Assembly: GCF_024505165.1 (NCBI RefSeq)
Contig: NZ_JANIBK010000013.1
Span: 1-52,735, forward strand
DNA from: Methylomonas rivi
GTDB taxonomy: Bacteria; Pseudomonadota; Gammaproteobacteria; Methylococcales; Methylomonadaceae
Direction of reading: 5' to 3'
Length of the DNA stretch: 52,735 nucleotides
In this document: in pieces, positions 1 to 8,182 of the stretch
Numbering within the stretch: position 1 is the first letter of the stretch
How the letters are laid out: each line of letters begins with the position of its first letter
The notes under the pieces: model-generated
Told to the model about the DNA's origin: nothing
The model's input: the letters and a program-made list of their open reading frames with translations, nothing else
The model's database searches: none
Program-made: the position numbers and the translations under genes

Positions 1-1
1 C

Positions 2-832
2 GACAAACCGTTCATCGCGCTGAACATGGCGGCTATTCCCCGCGACTTGCTGGAATCGGAACTGTTCGGCCATGAGCGCGGCGCGTTCACCGGTGCGGTC
101 GGGCGGCGCGCGGGGCGTTTCGAACAGGCCGACGGCGGCACCTTGTTTTTGGACGAAATCGGCGACATGCCGCTGGAACTGCAAACCCGTTTGTTGCGGG
201 TGCTGGCGGACGGCGAGTTTTATCCGATCGGTGCGTACTCTCCGGCGCGGGTCGATGTTCGAGTCGTTACCGCCACCCATCAAAACCTGGAGCAACTGGT
301 TGCGCAGGGGCGGTTTCGCGAAGACTTGTTTCATCGGCTTAATGTCATTCGCCTGCGGATGCCGCCGTTGCGGGAGCGCCGCGAGGACATTCCGTTGCTG
401 CTGGAGCATTATTTGAAGAAGGCAGCCGAGTCTCTCCACGAGCCTACTAAGGTCTTGATGCCGGAGGCGCGCTCGTATCTCGAGGCTTTTCAGTGGCCCG
501 GTAATATACGCCAGCTGGAAAACGTATGCCATTGGTTGGCCCTGATGGGGAATACCTCGGAAATCCGCTTGGGCGATCTAGCGGAAATGTCTCAATTGCA
601 GGCCGGAGCAGTAGGGGCGCACTGGCATGAAGTCTTGATGCATTGGGCTAGACTGCAGTTGCAAACCGGTAAAAACGATGTCGCCAGAGATGCCCAAGCC
701 ATCTTCGAAACCGTGTTGATCCGGGCCGCGATGGCGCAATGCGAGGGCCACCGTTATCTGGCCGCCAAGCGCCTGGGTTATGGCCGCAACACCCTGACCC
801 GCAAGATCAAGGAATTGCAATTGGTGTTCTGA
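2..832 (+). CDS. ntrC: Nitrogen regulation response regulator NtrC, 3' part (5' end outside window)
   Basis: Partial gene: the reading frame is open to the window edge, so the receiver domain and the Walker A part of the AAA+ domain are missing. What is left begins in the sigma-54 activator domain with the diagnostic GAFTGA loop, followed by a Walker B-like LFLDEIGD and an R-finger region. The C-terminus is a Fis-type helix-turn-helix ([21 protein letters not shown]), and its [12 protein letters not shown] ending is typical of NtrC rather than of other sigma-54 activators. NtrC, phosphorylated by NtrB, activates sigma-54 promoters under nitrogen limitation. The family is certain; NtrC as opposed to a paralogue is likely. 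Confidence 0.88.
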   Translation, partial: DKPFIALNMAAIPRDLLESELFGHERGAFTGAVGRRAGRFEQADGGTLFLDEIGDMPLELQTRLLRVLADGEFYPIGAYSPARVDVRVVTATHQNLEQLVAQGRFREDLFHRLNVIRLRMPPLRERREDIPLLLEHYLKKAAESLHEPTKVLMPEARSYLEAFQWPGNIRQLENVCHWLALMGNTSEIRLGDLAEMSQLQAGAVGAHWHEVLMHWARLQLQTGKNDVARDAQAIFETVLIRAAMAQCEGHRYLAAKRLGYGRNTLTRKIKELQLVF

Positions 833-834
833 TC

Positions 835-1182
835 ATGAAGAAAACGAACGGGTTCAGCCTTGCGAATGCCGCATGTAAAGTATCGATGCAATACGGATGT
901 GGCTTGCTGTTTCTATTAGCAGCACCGTCGGCCGCCGATTCCAACACAGCCGATCGCCATGCACTGCCGCCGAGCAAAGTAAATATAGAAGCTTGTCAAC
1001 GCGAGGCGCTACGATTGCATCCTGGCTTGATCGACGAATTACGTGTGTTACCGCAGCCGAAAACGTTCTGGATACGCTATCAAATCCAGATGCGCGACGG
1101 CACGGATTGGTTTGTCGTTTGCGATTTGTCCAACGGCAAAATAATTCACGATCATAGTTTGGATATAAAACCATCCCTATAG
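835..1182 (+). CDS. Secreted small protein, PepSY-like
   Basis: A 115-residue protein whose ATG lies 2 nt after the ntrC stop, so it may be co-transcribed. The N-terminus has a basic stretch and a hydrophobic core ending in LLAAPSAADS, consistent with a Sec signal peptide. The mature part (ACQREALRLHPG, then YQIQMRDGTDWFVVCDLSNGKII) has the helix-plus-sheet pattern of a PepSY domain, a fold often involved in periplasmic inhibition or binding. Two Cys (in EACQ and VVCD) could form a disulfide. An upstream in-frame extension into ntrC is unlikely because it would precede the signal peptide. The PepSY assignment is by pattern only. Confidence 0.6.
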   Translation: MKKTNGFSLANAACKVSMQYGCGLLFLLAAPSAADSNTADRHALPPSKVNIEACQREALRLHPGLIDELRVLPQPKTFWIRYQIQMRDGTDWFVVCDLSNGKIIHDHSLDIKPSL

Positions 1183-1293
1183 GTAGCGTGCCGCGAAAAT
1201 TTATACTTTTTTTATTTTCCGGGACGCGATTTTAACGAATTTTTTACGAGCTAATCCATAAACTGTGGGCGTTTTCAACGACTGGGGTAGCCC

Positions 1294-1662
1294 ATGAACG
1301 AGCGAAGTTACGTAGGTATCGACAACACTGATAAAAATGAGTGGATAGCGGTTTTGTGGTGCGATGGGAAAACTGTTTTTTCCAGACCCTACAAAAACAC
1401 CCTCGCCGAATTCGAAGCCTTGGTGCGCTTCATTAACGAACGTTGCGACCGGCCGAAAATCTGCCTGAATCCAGCTAACCCGAGAGTATTTGAATTGGTG
1501 AAATTCATCAGCGGCATCGCTGGCGTGGAAGTAGTGTTGATGTCTAACGCCGGCTTAAGGCTGCATTTGAATTGGTTACCGAGAGATTCGACAACAGCTG
1601 TATTTCAGGCAAATTCGCGCCGAGCCTATCTCTTGGCCTGTTGCGCCGAACGCATGATCTGA
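1294..1662 (+). CDS. Stand-alone degenerate IS110-type (DEDD) transposase N-terminal domain
   Basis: A 122-residue protein resembling only the N-terminal RuvC-like half of IS110 transposases: YVGIDNTDKNEW matches the first strand with its Asp, and NTLAEFEALVRFI matches the conserved NT-x2-G/E-F segment. The usual CxEATG strand reads CLNPANP, so the catalytic Glu is lost, and the TDxxDA region reads PRDSTTAVFQ. No IS110 C-terminal Transposase_20 domain follows and no terminal repeats were seen. A GGGGTA ribosome-binding site precedes the ATG. It could be a transposon relic or a domesticated RuvC-fold protein; the intact frame leaves either open. Confidence 0.55.
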   Translation: MNERSYVGIDNTDKNEWIAVLWCDGKTVFSRPYKNTLAEFEALVRFINERCDRPKICLNPANPRVFELVKFISGIAGVEVVLMSNAGLRLHLNWLPRDSTTAVFQANSRRAYLLACCAERMI

Positions 1663-1713
1663 TCGTGCGAATATCCGAAGCCTCATTAAAACCGTAAATC
1701 GGGAGACAATATC

Positions 1714-2244
1714 ATGAGTGGAATAACTGATTTTTATCAAGCGTTACATTGGGCCAACCGCCTGCGTGCCGATCTGTTCAAATGCCAGCACGTGGGTTAT
1801 TTGGTATTGCTATCGTTGGCGGCCACCTTGGTGGTCGGGATGTTGCTGTTTCTGATAGATACCAACATTCATTCCCCGCTGGACGGCATTTGGTCGGCTT
1901 GGGTGACGATGACCCATGTCGGTTACGGCGATGTGGTGCCAGCGTCGTTTCTGGGGCGTTTGTTAGCGGCAGGATTGATCTTGCTTGGTTTGGTATTGTT
2001 CTCGTTGTTTACCGCGTTGGTGTCGGTAATTTTAATCGGCAGAAATGCCGAATTCTCGGCAAATCTTCCGGCAAACAATGAATTTGTGATCAACCGGTTA
2101 CAAGGTAGCCATGAACTGATTCTGGACGAGTTGGCCCAACTGCAATTGCGCATGGAAGTGTTGCAAAAGTTATTGCTAAACAATACCGGCTGTACCAAAG
2201 CATCTAACCGAACCATTGGTGAAGCGTTCAAAGAGTCGGCATGA
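1714..2244 (+). CDS. Two-transmembrane potassium channel (Ion_trans_2 family)
   Basis: 176 residues. A short cytoplasmic N-terminus is followed by TM1 (about residues 28-48), a pore helix and the K+ selectivity filter HVGYGD (about residues 67-72), then TM2 (about 82-112). The C-terminal tail from about 125 to 155 has a heptad-like pattern (LILDELAQLQLRMEVLQKLL) and probably forms a coiled coil for tetramer assembly. There is no RCK/TrkA-N domain. GGGAG lies upstream of the ATG. It lies 100 bp upstream of kdpD in the same direction, which puts a potassium pore next to a potassium-sensing kinase. Channel identity is firm; gating is unknown. Confidence 0.85.
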   Translation: MSGITDFYQALHWANRLRADLFKCQHVGYLVLLSLAATLVVGMLLFLIDTNIHSPLDGIWSAWVTMTHVGYGDVVPASFLGRLLAAGLILLGLVLFSLFTALVSVILIGRNAEFSANLPANNEFVINRLQGSHELILDELAQLQLRMEVLQKLLLNNTGCTKASNRTIGEAFKESA

Positions 2245-2271
2245 TTATGTTAAGGTTTGAAAAAGTCCCGC

Positions 2272-2299
2272 TTGACATTGGCAACGCCGATCTTAACTA
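2272..2299 (+). promoter_or_regulatory. Candidate sigma-70 promoter of kdpDE
   Basis: A perfect TTGACA (2272-2277) is followed after 16 nt by TAACTA (2294-2299), a weak -10. It lies 45 nt upstream of the kdpD start in the gap after the channel gene. Only the -35 is convincing. Confidence 0.3.
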
Positions 2300-2344
2300 C
2301 CTTGCACGGGTTTCCCCATCTGATAAAGCTAACAATAGAAGGCG

Positions 2345-5086
2345 ATGATGAACGCAGAACGCCCCGATCCCGACCAACTGCTGGCACGCTTCGAACGCGA
2401 TCAGGCTAGGGCCAAACGCGGCCGGCTGAAGATATTCTTCGGCGCGGCGGCCGGCGTCGGTAAAACCTTTGCGATGCTGCTGGCGGCCCGGGAGCGGCGT
2501 TCCGAAAACCTGGACGTGGTGATCGGCGTTGTGGAAACCCACGGCCGCAAGGAAACCAAGGCCCTGCTGGACGGATTGGAAGTGCTGCCGCCGCGGAAAA
2601 TCGACTACAAAGGCACCGTGCTTCACGAGTTCGATATCGACGCCGCGCTGAAACGCCGGCCGGGCATTATTCTGGTCGACGAACTGGCGCATTCCAATGC
2701 GCCGGGTTCCCGCCACCCTAAACGCTGGCAGGACATCCATGAATTGCTGGAAGCCGGCATCGATGTTTACACCGCATTGAATGTCCAGCACCTGGAAAGC
2801 CTGAACGACGACATCGGCCAGATTTCCGGTATCCGGGTTTGGGAAACCGTGCCGGACACGTTTTTCGAAGACGCCGACGAAGTGGAGCTGGTGGATTTGC
2901 CGCCGGACGAATTGTTGCTTCGACTGAAAGAAGGCAAGGTGTATCTGCCGCAACAAGCCCAGGAAGCGGTGGACCATTTCTTCCGCAAGGGGAATCTGAT
3001 TGCCTTGCGGGAGCTGTCGTTGCGGCAAACGGCCAACCGCGTCGACGCGCAGATGCTGGATTACCGCGAAGACAACGCCATACGCGAAGTCTGGCAGGTC
3101 GGCGATCGCATCCTGGTCTGCATCGGCCCCAACGAATTGGCCGAACGCCTGGTGCGGGCCGGCAAGCGCTTGGCCAACAGCCTGCGCGCCGAATGGATCG
3201 TCGCTTATGTGGAAACGCCGCAATTGCAGCGCATGCCGGCCGAAAAGCGCGACGGCGTGTTGCGCATCCTGCGCTTGGCCGAACAACTCGGCGCCGAAAC
3301 CGTGACCCTCAGCGCGCCCGAAATGAGCGGCGCGCTGATCCGTTTCGCGCGCGAACGCAACATCAACAAAATCGTGATCGGTAAACCCAGCCGGCGCGGT
3401 TGGCGGCGTTGGCTGTTGGGATCGGTGGTCGATGTGCTGATCAGCCATGCCCACAATATCAATATTTATTTGCTCGGCAGTCCGTCAGCGAGGGGGCGGG
3501 CGGAATTGCAGTCCGAATTGACCTTATTCGGTAAAAGTCCCTTACCCGGCCTAAAACAACGCATTCCCGCCAAGACCAAGCGGCGTTACGGCGGCTATGT
3601 CTGGGCCATTGCGGTGACCCTGTTGAGCACGGCCGTGAGCCGGTTGATGTTCGGGCATCTTGAACTGGCCAATCTGGTGATGGTGTATTTGTTGGGCGTG
3701 GTCTTTGTCGCCACCCGCTTCGGCCGCGGGCCGTCCATTTTGGCCTCCGTGCTGGGCGTGGGCTGTTTCGATTTTTTGTTCGTACAGCCTTATCACAGCT
3801 TTTCGGTGGCCGACAGCCAGTATTTGATTACCTTGCTGGCGATGCTGGTGGTGGGCATCGTCATCAGTAATTTGATGGTCAACGTGCGGGCCCAGGCCAA
3901 GGTGGCCGCGCATCGGGAAAGGCGCGCGGCGGCGCTGTATTCGATGAGCAAGGAGTTGAGCAGCAGTCAATCGGAAGACGAGGTCGTCGGCATCGCGGTG
4001 AAGCATTTATATTCGGAATTCAGCAGCCCCAACACGATTCTGTTCCCCAATAGCAGCGGCCGCGTGGTTTTTCCCCGGCGGCCGGCGATAGCCGAATCGT
4101 TGCCGGGCGCGGATCTGAGCGTCGCGCAATGGGTGTTCGACCATAACGAAATCGCCGGCCAAGGTACCAATACCTTGCCGGGTGCCACGGCGGTTTATTT
4201 TCCCATCTATAACGAAGACAAGGTATTGGGCGTTTTGGCCTTGTTGCCGGTCAATCTGCGGCGGGTGTTTCTGCCCGAGCAACAAAAACTGCTGGAAACC
4301 TTTTTGCGCCAGATCGGCCAGGCCGTATCCAGAATCCGCTTCTCGGAACATGCGCGCTCCACCCAAATGCAGATGGAAGCCGAGCGCTTGCGCAACTCCC
4401 TGCTTAGCGCGATTTCCCACGACTTGCGTACCCCGCTGGCGACCATTGTCGGCTCGGCCAGCACCATCGTGCAAGACGAAGGAAAATTAAAAGCCCGGGA
4501 TAGATTGGAGCTTGTGCAAGGCATCGTCGACGAGGCCGAGCGGATGTCGAATCTGGTTAACAATATTCTGGACATGGCAAAGCTCGAGGCCGGCGTGTTG
4601 GAACTGAACAAGCAATGGTATCCGCTGGAGGAAATCATCGGTACGGTATTGACGCTATTGCACAACCAATTGACCGGCAGACCGGTCAGGGTCAAGCTGC
4701 CGGAAGGCATACCGATGATATTGGCGGACTCGGTGATGATAGAACAGGTTCTGATCAATCTGCTGGAGAATGCCGTGCGTTACACGCCGCCCGGCAGCGG
4801 GCTGGAGATTAGCGCGGAAATCGCCGACGCGGCGGTGGAAATCGCCGTGGCCGATCATGGCCCCGGCATTCCCAAGGGGCAGGAAGAACGCCTGTTCGAA
4901 AAGTTCTATCAAAGCCGCCACGAGACGGCGCAAAGCGGCGTCGGCCTGGGATTGGCGATTTGCCGGGCCATTGTCGAAGTGCATGGCGGCCGCATTTATG
5001 CTAAAAACCGGAGCGAAGGCGGGGCGGTATTCATTTTTACCTTGCCGCTGGATCAACCGCCCCCCAGCGTGGAGCCGGAAGAATGA
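2345..5086 (+). CDS. kdpD: Osmosensitive K+ channel sensor histidine kinase KdpD
   Basis: 913 residues, full length for KdpD (about 900). In order: the N-terminal KdpD domain with Walker A GAAAGVGKT (residues 33-41) and LVDELAHSNAPGSRH; a Usp-like domain (about 250-370); a DUF4118 block of four membrane helices (about 400-510); a GAF-like segment; HisKA with ISHDLRTPL (phospho-acceptor His near 692); and HATPase with the N and G boxes (LLENAVRYTPPG, GVGLGLAICRA). It senses K+ limitation or salt and phosphorylates KdpE, encoded 24 bp downstream. ATG at 2345 or 2348 are equivalent. kdpFABC, its usual target operon, is not adjacent on either side. Confidence 0.96.
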   Translation: MMNAERPDPDQLLARFERDQARAKRGRLKIFFGAAAGVGKTFAMLLAARERRSENLDVVIGVVETHGRKETKALLDGLEVLPPRKIDYKGTVLHEFDIDAALKRRPGIILVDELAHSNAPGSRHPKRWQDIHELLEAGIDVYTALNVQHLESLNDDIGQISGIRVWETVPDTFFEDADEVELVDLPPDELLLRLKEGKVYLPQQAQEAVDHFFRKGNLIALRELSLRQTANRVDAQMLDYREDNAIREVWQVGDRILVCIGPNELAERLVRAGKRLANSLRAEWIVAYVETPQLQRMPAEKRDGVLRILRLAEQLGAETVTLSAPEMSGALIRFARERNINKIVIGKPSRRGWRRWLLGSVVDVLISHAHNINIYLLGSPSARGRAELQSELTLFGKSPLPGLKQRIPAKTKRRYGGYVWAIAVTLLSTAVSRLMFGHLELANLVMVYLLGVVFVATRFGRGPSILASVLGVGCFDFLFVQPYHSFSVADSQYLITLLAMLVVGIVISNLMVNVRAQAKVAAHRERRAAALYSMSKELSSSQSEDEVVGIAVKHLYSEFSSPNTILFPNSSGRVVFPRRPAIAESLPGADLSVAQWVFDHNEIAGQGTNTLPGATAVYFPIYNEDKVLGVLALLPVNLRRVFLPEQQKLLETFLRQIGQAVSRIRFSEHARSTQMQMEAERLRNSLLSAISHDLRTPLATIVGSASTIVQDEGKLKARDRLELVQGIVDEAERMSNLVNNILDMAKLEAGVLELNKQWYPLEEIIGTVLTLLHNQLTGRPVRVKLPEGIPMILADSVMIEQVLINLLENAVRYTPPGSGLEISAEIADAAVEIAVADHGPGIPKGQEERLFEKFYQSRHETAQSGVGLGLAICRAIVEVHGGRIYAKNRSEGGAVFIFTLPLDQPPPSVEPEE

Positions 5087-5110
5087 CGCCATCCCAAAGG
5101 ATGTTTTGCC

Positions 5111-5809
5111 ATGGCTAAAACCGATCCCGTGATTATTGTCATGGAAGACGACCCGTCCATCCGGCGCTTTTTGCGCACCAGCCTGACCACGCACGGCTTT
5201 AACGTTTTCGAAGCCGGCACCGGCAAGCAAGGCATCGTCGAAGTCGGTGTGCGTAAGCCCGATTTACTGATACTCGACCTGGGTTTGCCGGACATGGACG
5301 GCGTCGAAGCCATCAGGATCATTCGGGCCTGGTCGGCGGTCCCCATCATCATATTATCGGCGCGCAGCGGCGAACAGCAGAAGATCGATGCCTTGGATGC
5401 CGGCGCCGACGACTATCTGACCAAACCGTTCGGTTTCGGCGAATTGCTGGCCCGGATACGGGTGGCCTTGCGCCATGCCACGCGACCGCGGGAGTCCGGC
5501 CAGGATAATGTATTCATGGCGGGCAACCTGAAAGTGGACCTTAGCAACCGCGTCGTCAGCGTCGACGGCCGGGAAGTTCATCTCACCCCCATCCAATACC
5601 GCTTGCTGGCGGTGTTGGTGAAAAACGCCGGCAAAGTCATGACCCATCAACAAATTCTCAACGAAGTCTGGGGGCCGTCGTTTCGGGAAAATGCCCATTA
5701 TCTGCGCATCTACATGAGCCAGCTGCGCCAAAAACTCGAGGCCGACCCCACCCAGCCCAAATTTTTGCTGACCGAGTCGGGCGTCGGTTATCGGCTGAAA
5801 GCCTGGTAA
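5111..5809 (+). CDS. kdpE: KDP operon response regulator KdpE
   Basis: 232 residues, OmpR/PhoB family. The receiver domain shows the acidic pair EDD (12-14), phospho-acceptor Asp56 in LLILDLGLPDMDG and Lys105 in YLTKPF. The C-terminal winged helix runs from about residue 130 to the end, with HLTPIQYRLLAVL and a GVGYRL ending typical of KdpE. It forms the two-component pair with KdpD immediately upstream and would normally activate kdpFABC. With no kdpFABC here, the local K+ channel gene is one possible alternative target, which is inference from position only. Confidence 0.95.
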   Translation: MAKTDPVIIVMEDDPSIRRFLRTSLTTHGFNVFEAGTGKQGIVEVGVRKPDLLILDLGLPDMDGVEAIRIIRAWSAVPIIILSARSGEQQKIDALDAGADDYLTKPFGFGELLARIRVALRHATRPRESGQDNVFMAGNLKVDLSNRVVSVDGREVHLTPIQYRLLAVLVKNAGKVMTHQQILNEVWGPSFRENAHYLRIYMSQLRQKLEADPTQPKFLLTESGVGYRLKAW

Positions 5810-5988
5810 AAAGCGTCAAGCGAGACAAGCCCGTTTGAATTTGCGGCGCCAAGCGGGGTACACCGAAACAGGCGCGCGGAGAGGAGGGTGTGGAATTGCG
5901 ATGAAGCTGATAGAATCCGTTAGCCGGCCATTCGACTGGCGGCCATTACCCCTTTGAACCCCCATTTTTCAACACCGGGAGCACTTTT

Positions 5989-6480
5989 ATGTCAACAGCT
6001 ATCAATCCCATCCCCGACGGTTATCACACGCTGACCCCTTATCTGATCGTCAAGGACGCCGCGGCCGCGCTGGCATTTTACCGGCAAGCCTTCGGCGCCG
6101 GCGAAGTCATGCGCCTTAATATGCCGGAAGGCGGCATCGCCCATGCCGAATTCACTATCGGCGATTCCCACTTCATGATTTCCGACGAATATGCCAACGG
6201 TCCTGTTGCGGCCCCGGAAACGTTGGGCGGCAGCACCGTCAAGCTGCATCTGTATGTACCCGATGCCGATGCCGCCTTTGCCCAAGCCCTTGCGGCCGGG
6301 GCCAAGGAAACCATGCCGTTGGCCGACCAATTCTGGGGCGACCGCATGGGTTCGCTGGTGGACCCGTTCGGCCATCATTGGCTGATCGCCAGTCATGTCG
6401 AAGATGTCGATCCCGGCGAATTTCAAAGCCGCATGGAAGCTTTCTTCGCGGCCAATGCGGCTTGCGGCCATGAGCTTTGA
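5989..6480 (+). CDS. VOC (glyoxalase/bleomycin-resistance) superfamily protein, PhnB-like
   Basis: 163 residues with the double beta-alpha-beta-beta-beta VOC fold: YLIVKDAAAALAFYRQAFGA at the start and DRMGSLVDPFGHHWLIASHVED in the second module, the classical YdcJ/PhnB-like signature. HAEFTIGDSHFMISDE carries likely metal-ligand positions. Length and motif spacing fit small VOC proteins with unknown substrate. It has its own GGGAG ribosome-binding site (CACCGGGAGCAC) and stands alone between kdpE and a convergent small gene. No specific reaction can be assigned. Confidence 0.82.
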   Translation: MSTAINPIPDGYHTLTPYLIVKDAAAALAFYRQAFGAGEVMRLNMPEGGIAHAEFTIGDSHFMISDEYANGPVAAPETLGGSTVKLHLYVPDADAAFAQALAAGAKETMPLADQFWGDRMGSLVDPFGHHWLIASHVEDVDPGEFQSRMEAFFAANAACGHEL

Positions 6481-6596
6481 AGAAAGCTGGGGAAGGGTGC
6501 TGGAGCAAATTGCCGCCACGAACCCGATTCTTGCGCCAGCGGAACATGCGGCAAAGACTTGGTCAAAATCGGCGAAAACGTGACCGAAAGCTACAC

Positions 6597-6654
6597 AAGC
6601 CGGCGGTTCAAACAGGCGCTTGGTCTTATAAGCGCCTCGAACGGCCGGCGGCTT
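6597..6654. terminator. Bidirectional stem-loop between convergent genes
   Basis: An 8-bp perfect inverted repeat, AGGCGCTT (6614-6621) and AAGCGCCT (6630-6637), is nested in an imperfect outer stem (AAGCCG...TTC at 6597-6609 with GAAC...CGGCTT at 6639-6654). It sits between the VOC gene and the leftward small membrane protein and includes part of the latter's stop codon. Confidence 0.55.
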
Positions 6655-6844
6655 AGGTTTTGGTTTCCCGCTTGATTTTCAAGTCGTGCGCGGTAGCCAG
6701 TTTAATCGCCAACACACCGCCGTAGGTCACGGCAATAAACAACAGCGTAGATAACACGAATTCCGGCGGCAGCAAGCCGAGTAACCCGATGATAAATACA
6801 AAACCGAAGGCGAGTTTTCTATACAGCTTATTGGGTATCTTCAT
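6653..6844 (-). CDS. Small membrane protein of unknown function
   Basis: 63 residues with two hydrophobic segments, LAFGFVFIIGLLGLLPPEF and VLSTLLFIAVTYGGVLAIKLA, flanked by basic ends (MKIPNKLYRK and KIKRETKT). The positive-inside rule predicts both ends in the cytoplasm with a tight hairpin around the PPEF turn. An AGGCGG sequence lies a few bases upstream of the ATG. The composition is typical of a real short membrane protein and no family is recognised. It is alone on its strand, with a shared stem-loop at its 3' end. Confidence 0.55.
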   Translation of the reverse strand: MKIPNKLYRKLAFGFVFIIGLLGLLPPEFVLSTLLFIAVTYGGVLAIKLATAHDLKIKRETKT

Positions 6845-7252
6845 TTTACCGCCTAGACTGATTTCAGTCGTTGATGTGAGTGCGTATCAACTATAAGCGG
6901 TTATATTTTATTTACAATAGTTATCCGTATTGATTGTTTGTGTCTGTTTAGGAAACAATGAACGAGGCCACGTGCCCGTATCTTGCATGCAAGCTTGTTG
7001 TCATCGATAGTCGCGGGCTCTGTTCCCCGCGCGCGGAAAATCCAGCCCGCATTCACGGTTCTACGGACATGCGGATACCGCGAGCGAATCGCTCAATCAC
7101 GCAAAATTTGAAATATTCCGAACCAGGGCGTCAAACCGGCTAAACCGGCCAATTTTCTATTTATTGTCATCAGCGGCGCTATAGTACAATTCTCGCCATG
7201 GCTGCGGCTGAAACTTACTAATTACACTCTCACACAAGATACACAGGTTCAG
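6845..7252. other. Intergenic region between divergent small membrane protein and ilvE
   Basis: 408 bp. The left part is AT-rich and should hold the promoter of the leftward small gene. An inverted repeat, ATTGTTT (6933-6939) and AAACAAT (6953-6959), is present. A 61-codon frame at 6958-7143 has no protein-like composition and is not called. A weak promoter candidate for ilvE lies near its right end. Confidence 0.5.
7164..7190 (+). promoter_or_regulatory. Candidate promoter of ilvE-waaF-waaC
   Basis: TTGTCA (7164-7169) and TACAAT (7185-7190) with a short 15-nt spacer, 62 nt upstream of the ilvE start. The spacing is suboptimal, so this is tentative. Confidence 0.25.
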
Positions 7253-8182
7253 ATGATGAAAACGATGGATGACAGAGACGGTTGGATATGGCTAGACGGA
7301 CAGTGGGTTGCATGGCGCGATGCCAAAGTCCACGTGTTGACCCATACCTTGCATTACGGTTGCGGCGTGTTCGAAGGCTTGCGGGCGTATAAAACCGATG
7401 CCGGCACCGCGATTTTCAAGCTGGCCGAACATACCGACCGCCTGTACCGCTCCGCGCACATCATGAACATGAAAATGCCGTTCGACAAGGACGAGATCAA
7501 TCAGGCCCACAAAGATGCGGTAGCGAAAAACAACCTCGATAGCGCCTACATCCGCAGCATGGTGTTTTTCGGTTCCGAAGGCATGGGCCTGCGCGCCGAC
7601 AACTTGAAAGTGCACGTCATGATTGCCGCCTGGACCTGGGGCGCTTATCTGGGTGCCGAGAATATGGAAAAAGGCATTCGCATCCGCACTTCGTCCTATA
7701 CCCGCAATCACGTCAACAGCACCATGTGCAAAGCCAAGGCCAACGGTAACTACATCAACTCCATTTTGGCGTTGCAGGAAGCTCTGTCCACCGGTTACGA
7801 CGAGGCCTTGTTGCTGGACCACGAAGGCTTCTGCGCGGAAGGCAGCGGCGAGAACCTGTTCATCGTCCGCAACGGCAAACTGTATACGCCGGAAACCACC
7901 TCGGCGCTGGAAGGCATTACCCGCGACACGCTGATTACCATTGCCCGCGAGCAAGGCTACGAAGTGATCGAAAAACGCATTACCCGCGACGAAGTGTACG
8001 TGGCCGACGAAGCCTTTTTTACCGGTTCGGCGGCGGAAGTGACGCCTATCCGCCAATACGACAACCGCGACATCGGTTCCGGCAGCCGCGGCCCGGTCAC
8101 CGAAAAATTGCAAACCCTGTATTTCGATTACGTGCACGGCCGCCGCGCCGACCACAAAGACTGGCTGACACCCGTTTCATAA
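7253..8182 (+). CDS. ilvE: Branched-chain amino acid aminotransferase IlvE
   Basis: 309 residues, the usual length of class IV PLP aminotransferases. The N-terminus GWIWLDGQWVAWRDAKVHVLTHTLHYGCGVFEGLRAY is the IlvE signature. The PLP lysine falls in KAKANGNYINS (about residue 162) and the phosphate-binding region is EGSGENLF. FFTGSAAEVTPIRQYD near the C-terminus is also diagnostic. It catalyses the last step of Val, Ile and Leu synthesis from 2-oxoacids and glutamate. Its TAA abuts the GTG of waaF, so amino acid and LPS-core genes appear to share a transcript. ilvD of the same pathway lies 15 kb away. Confidence 0.96.
   Translation: MMKTMDDRDGWIWLDGQWVAWRDAKVHVLTHTLHYGCGVFEGLRAYKTDAGTAIFKLAEHTDRLYRSAHIMNMKMPFDKDEINQAHKDAVAKNNLDSAYIRSMVFFGSEGMGLRADNLKVHVMIAAWTWGAYLGAENMEKGIRIRTSSYTRNHVNSTMCKAKANGNYINSILALQEALSTGYDEALLLDHEGFCAEGSGENLFIVRNGKLYTPETTSALEGITRDTLITIAREQGYEVIEKRITRDEVYVADEAFFTGSAAEVTPIRQYDNRDIGSGSRGPVTEKLQTLYFDYVHGRRADHKDWLTPVS

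Noticed and set aside
2297-3454. 385-codon open frame antisense to kdpD
   Set aside because: Its translation is His/Gln/Phe-rich shadow sequence of a GC-rich gene, and kdpD on the other strand is unmistakable.
6958-7143. 61-codon open frame in the ilvE upstream gap
   Set aside because: No ribosome-binding site, no hydrophobic or domain pattern, and it covers the likely promoter region.
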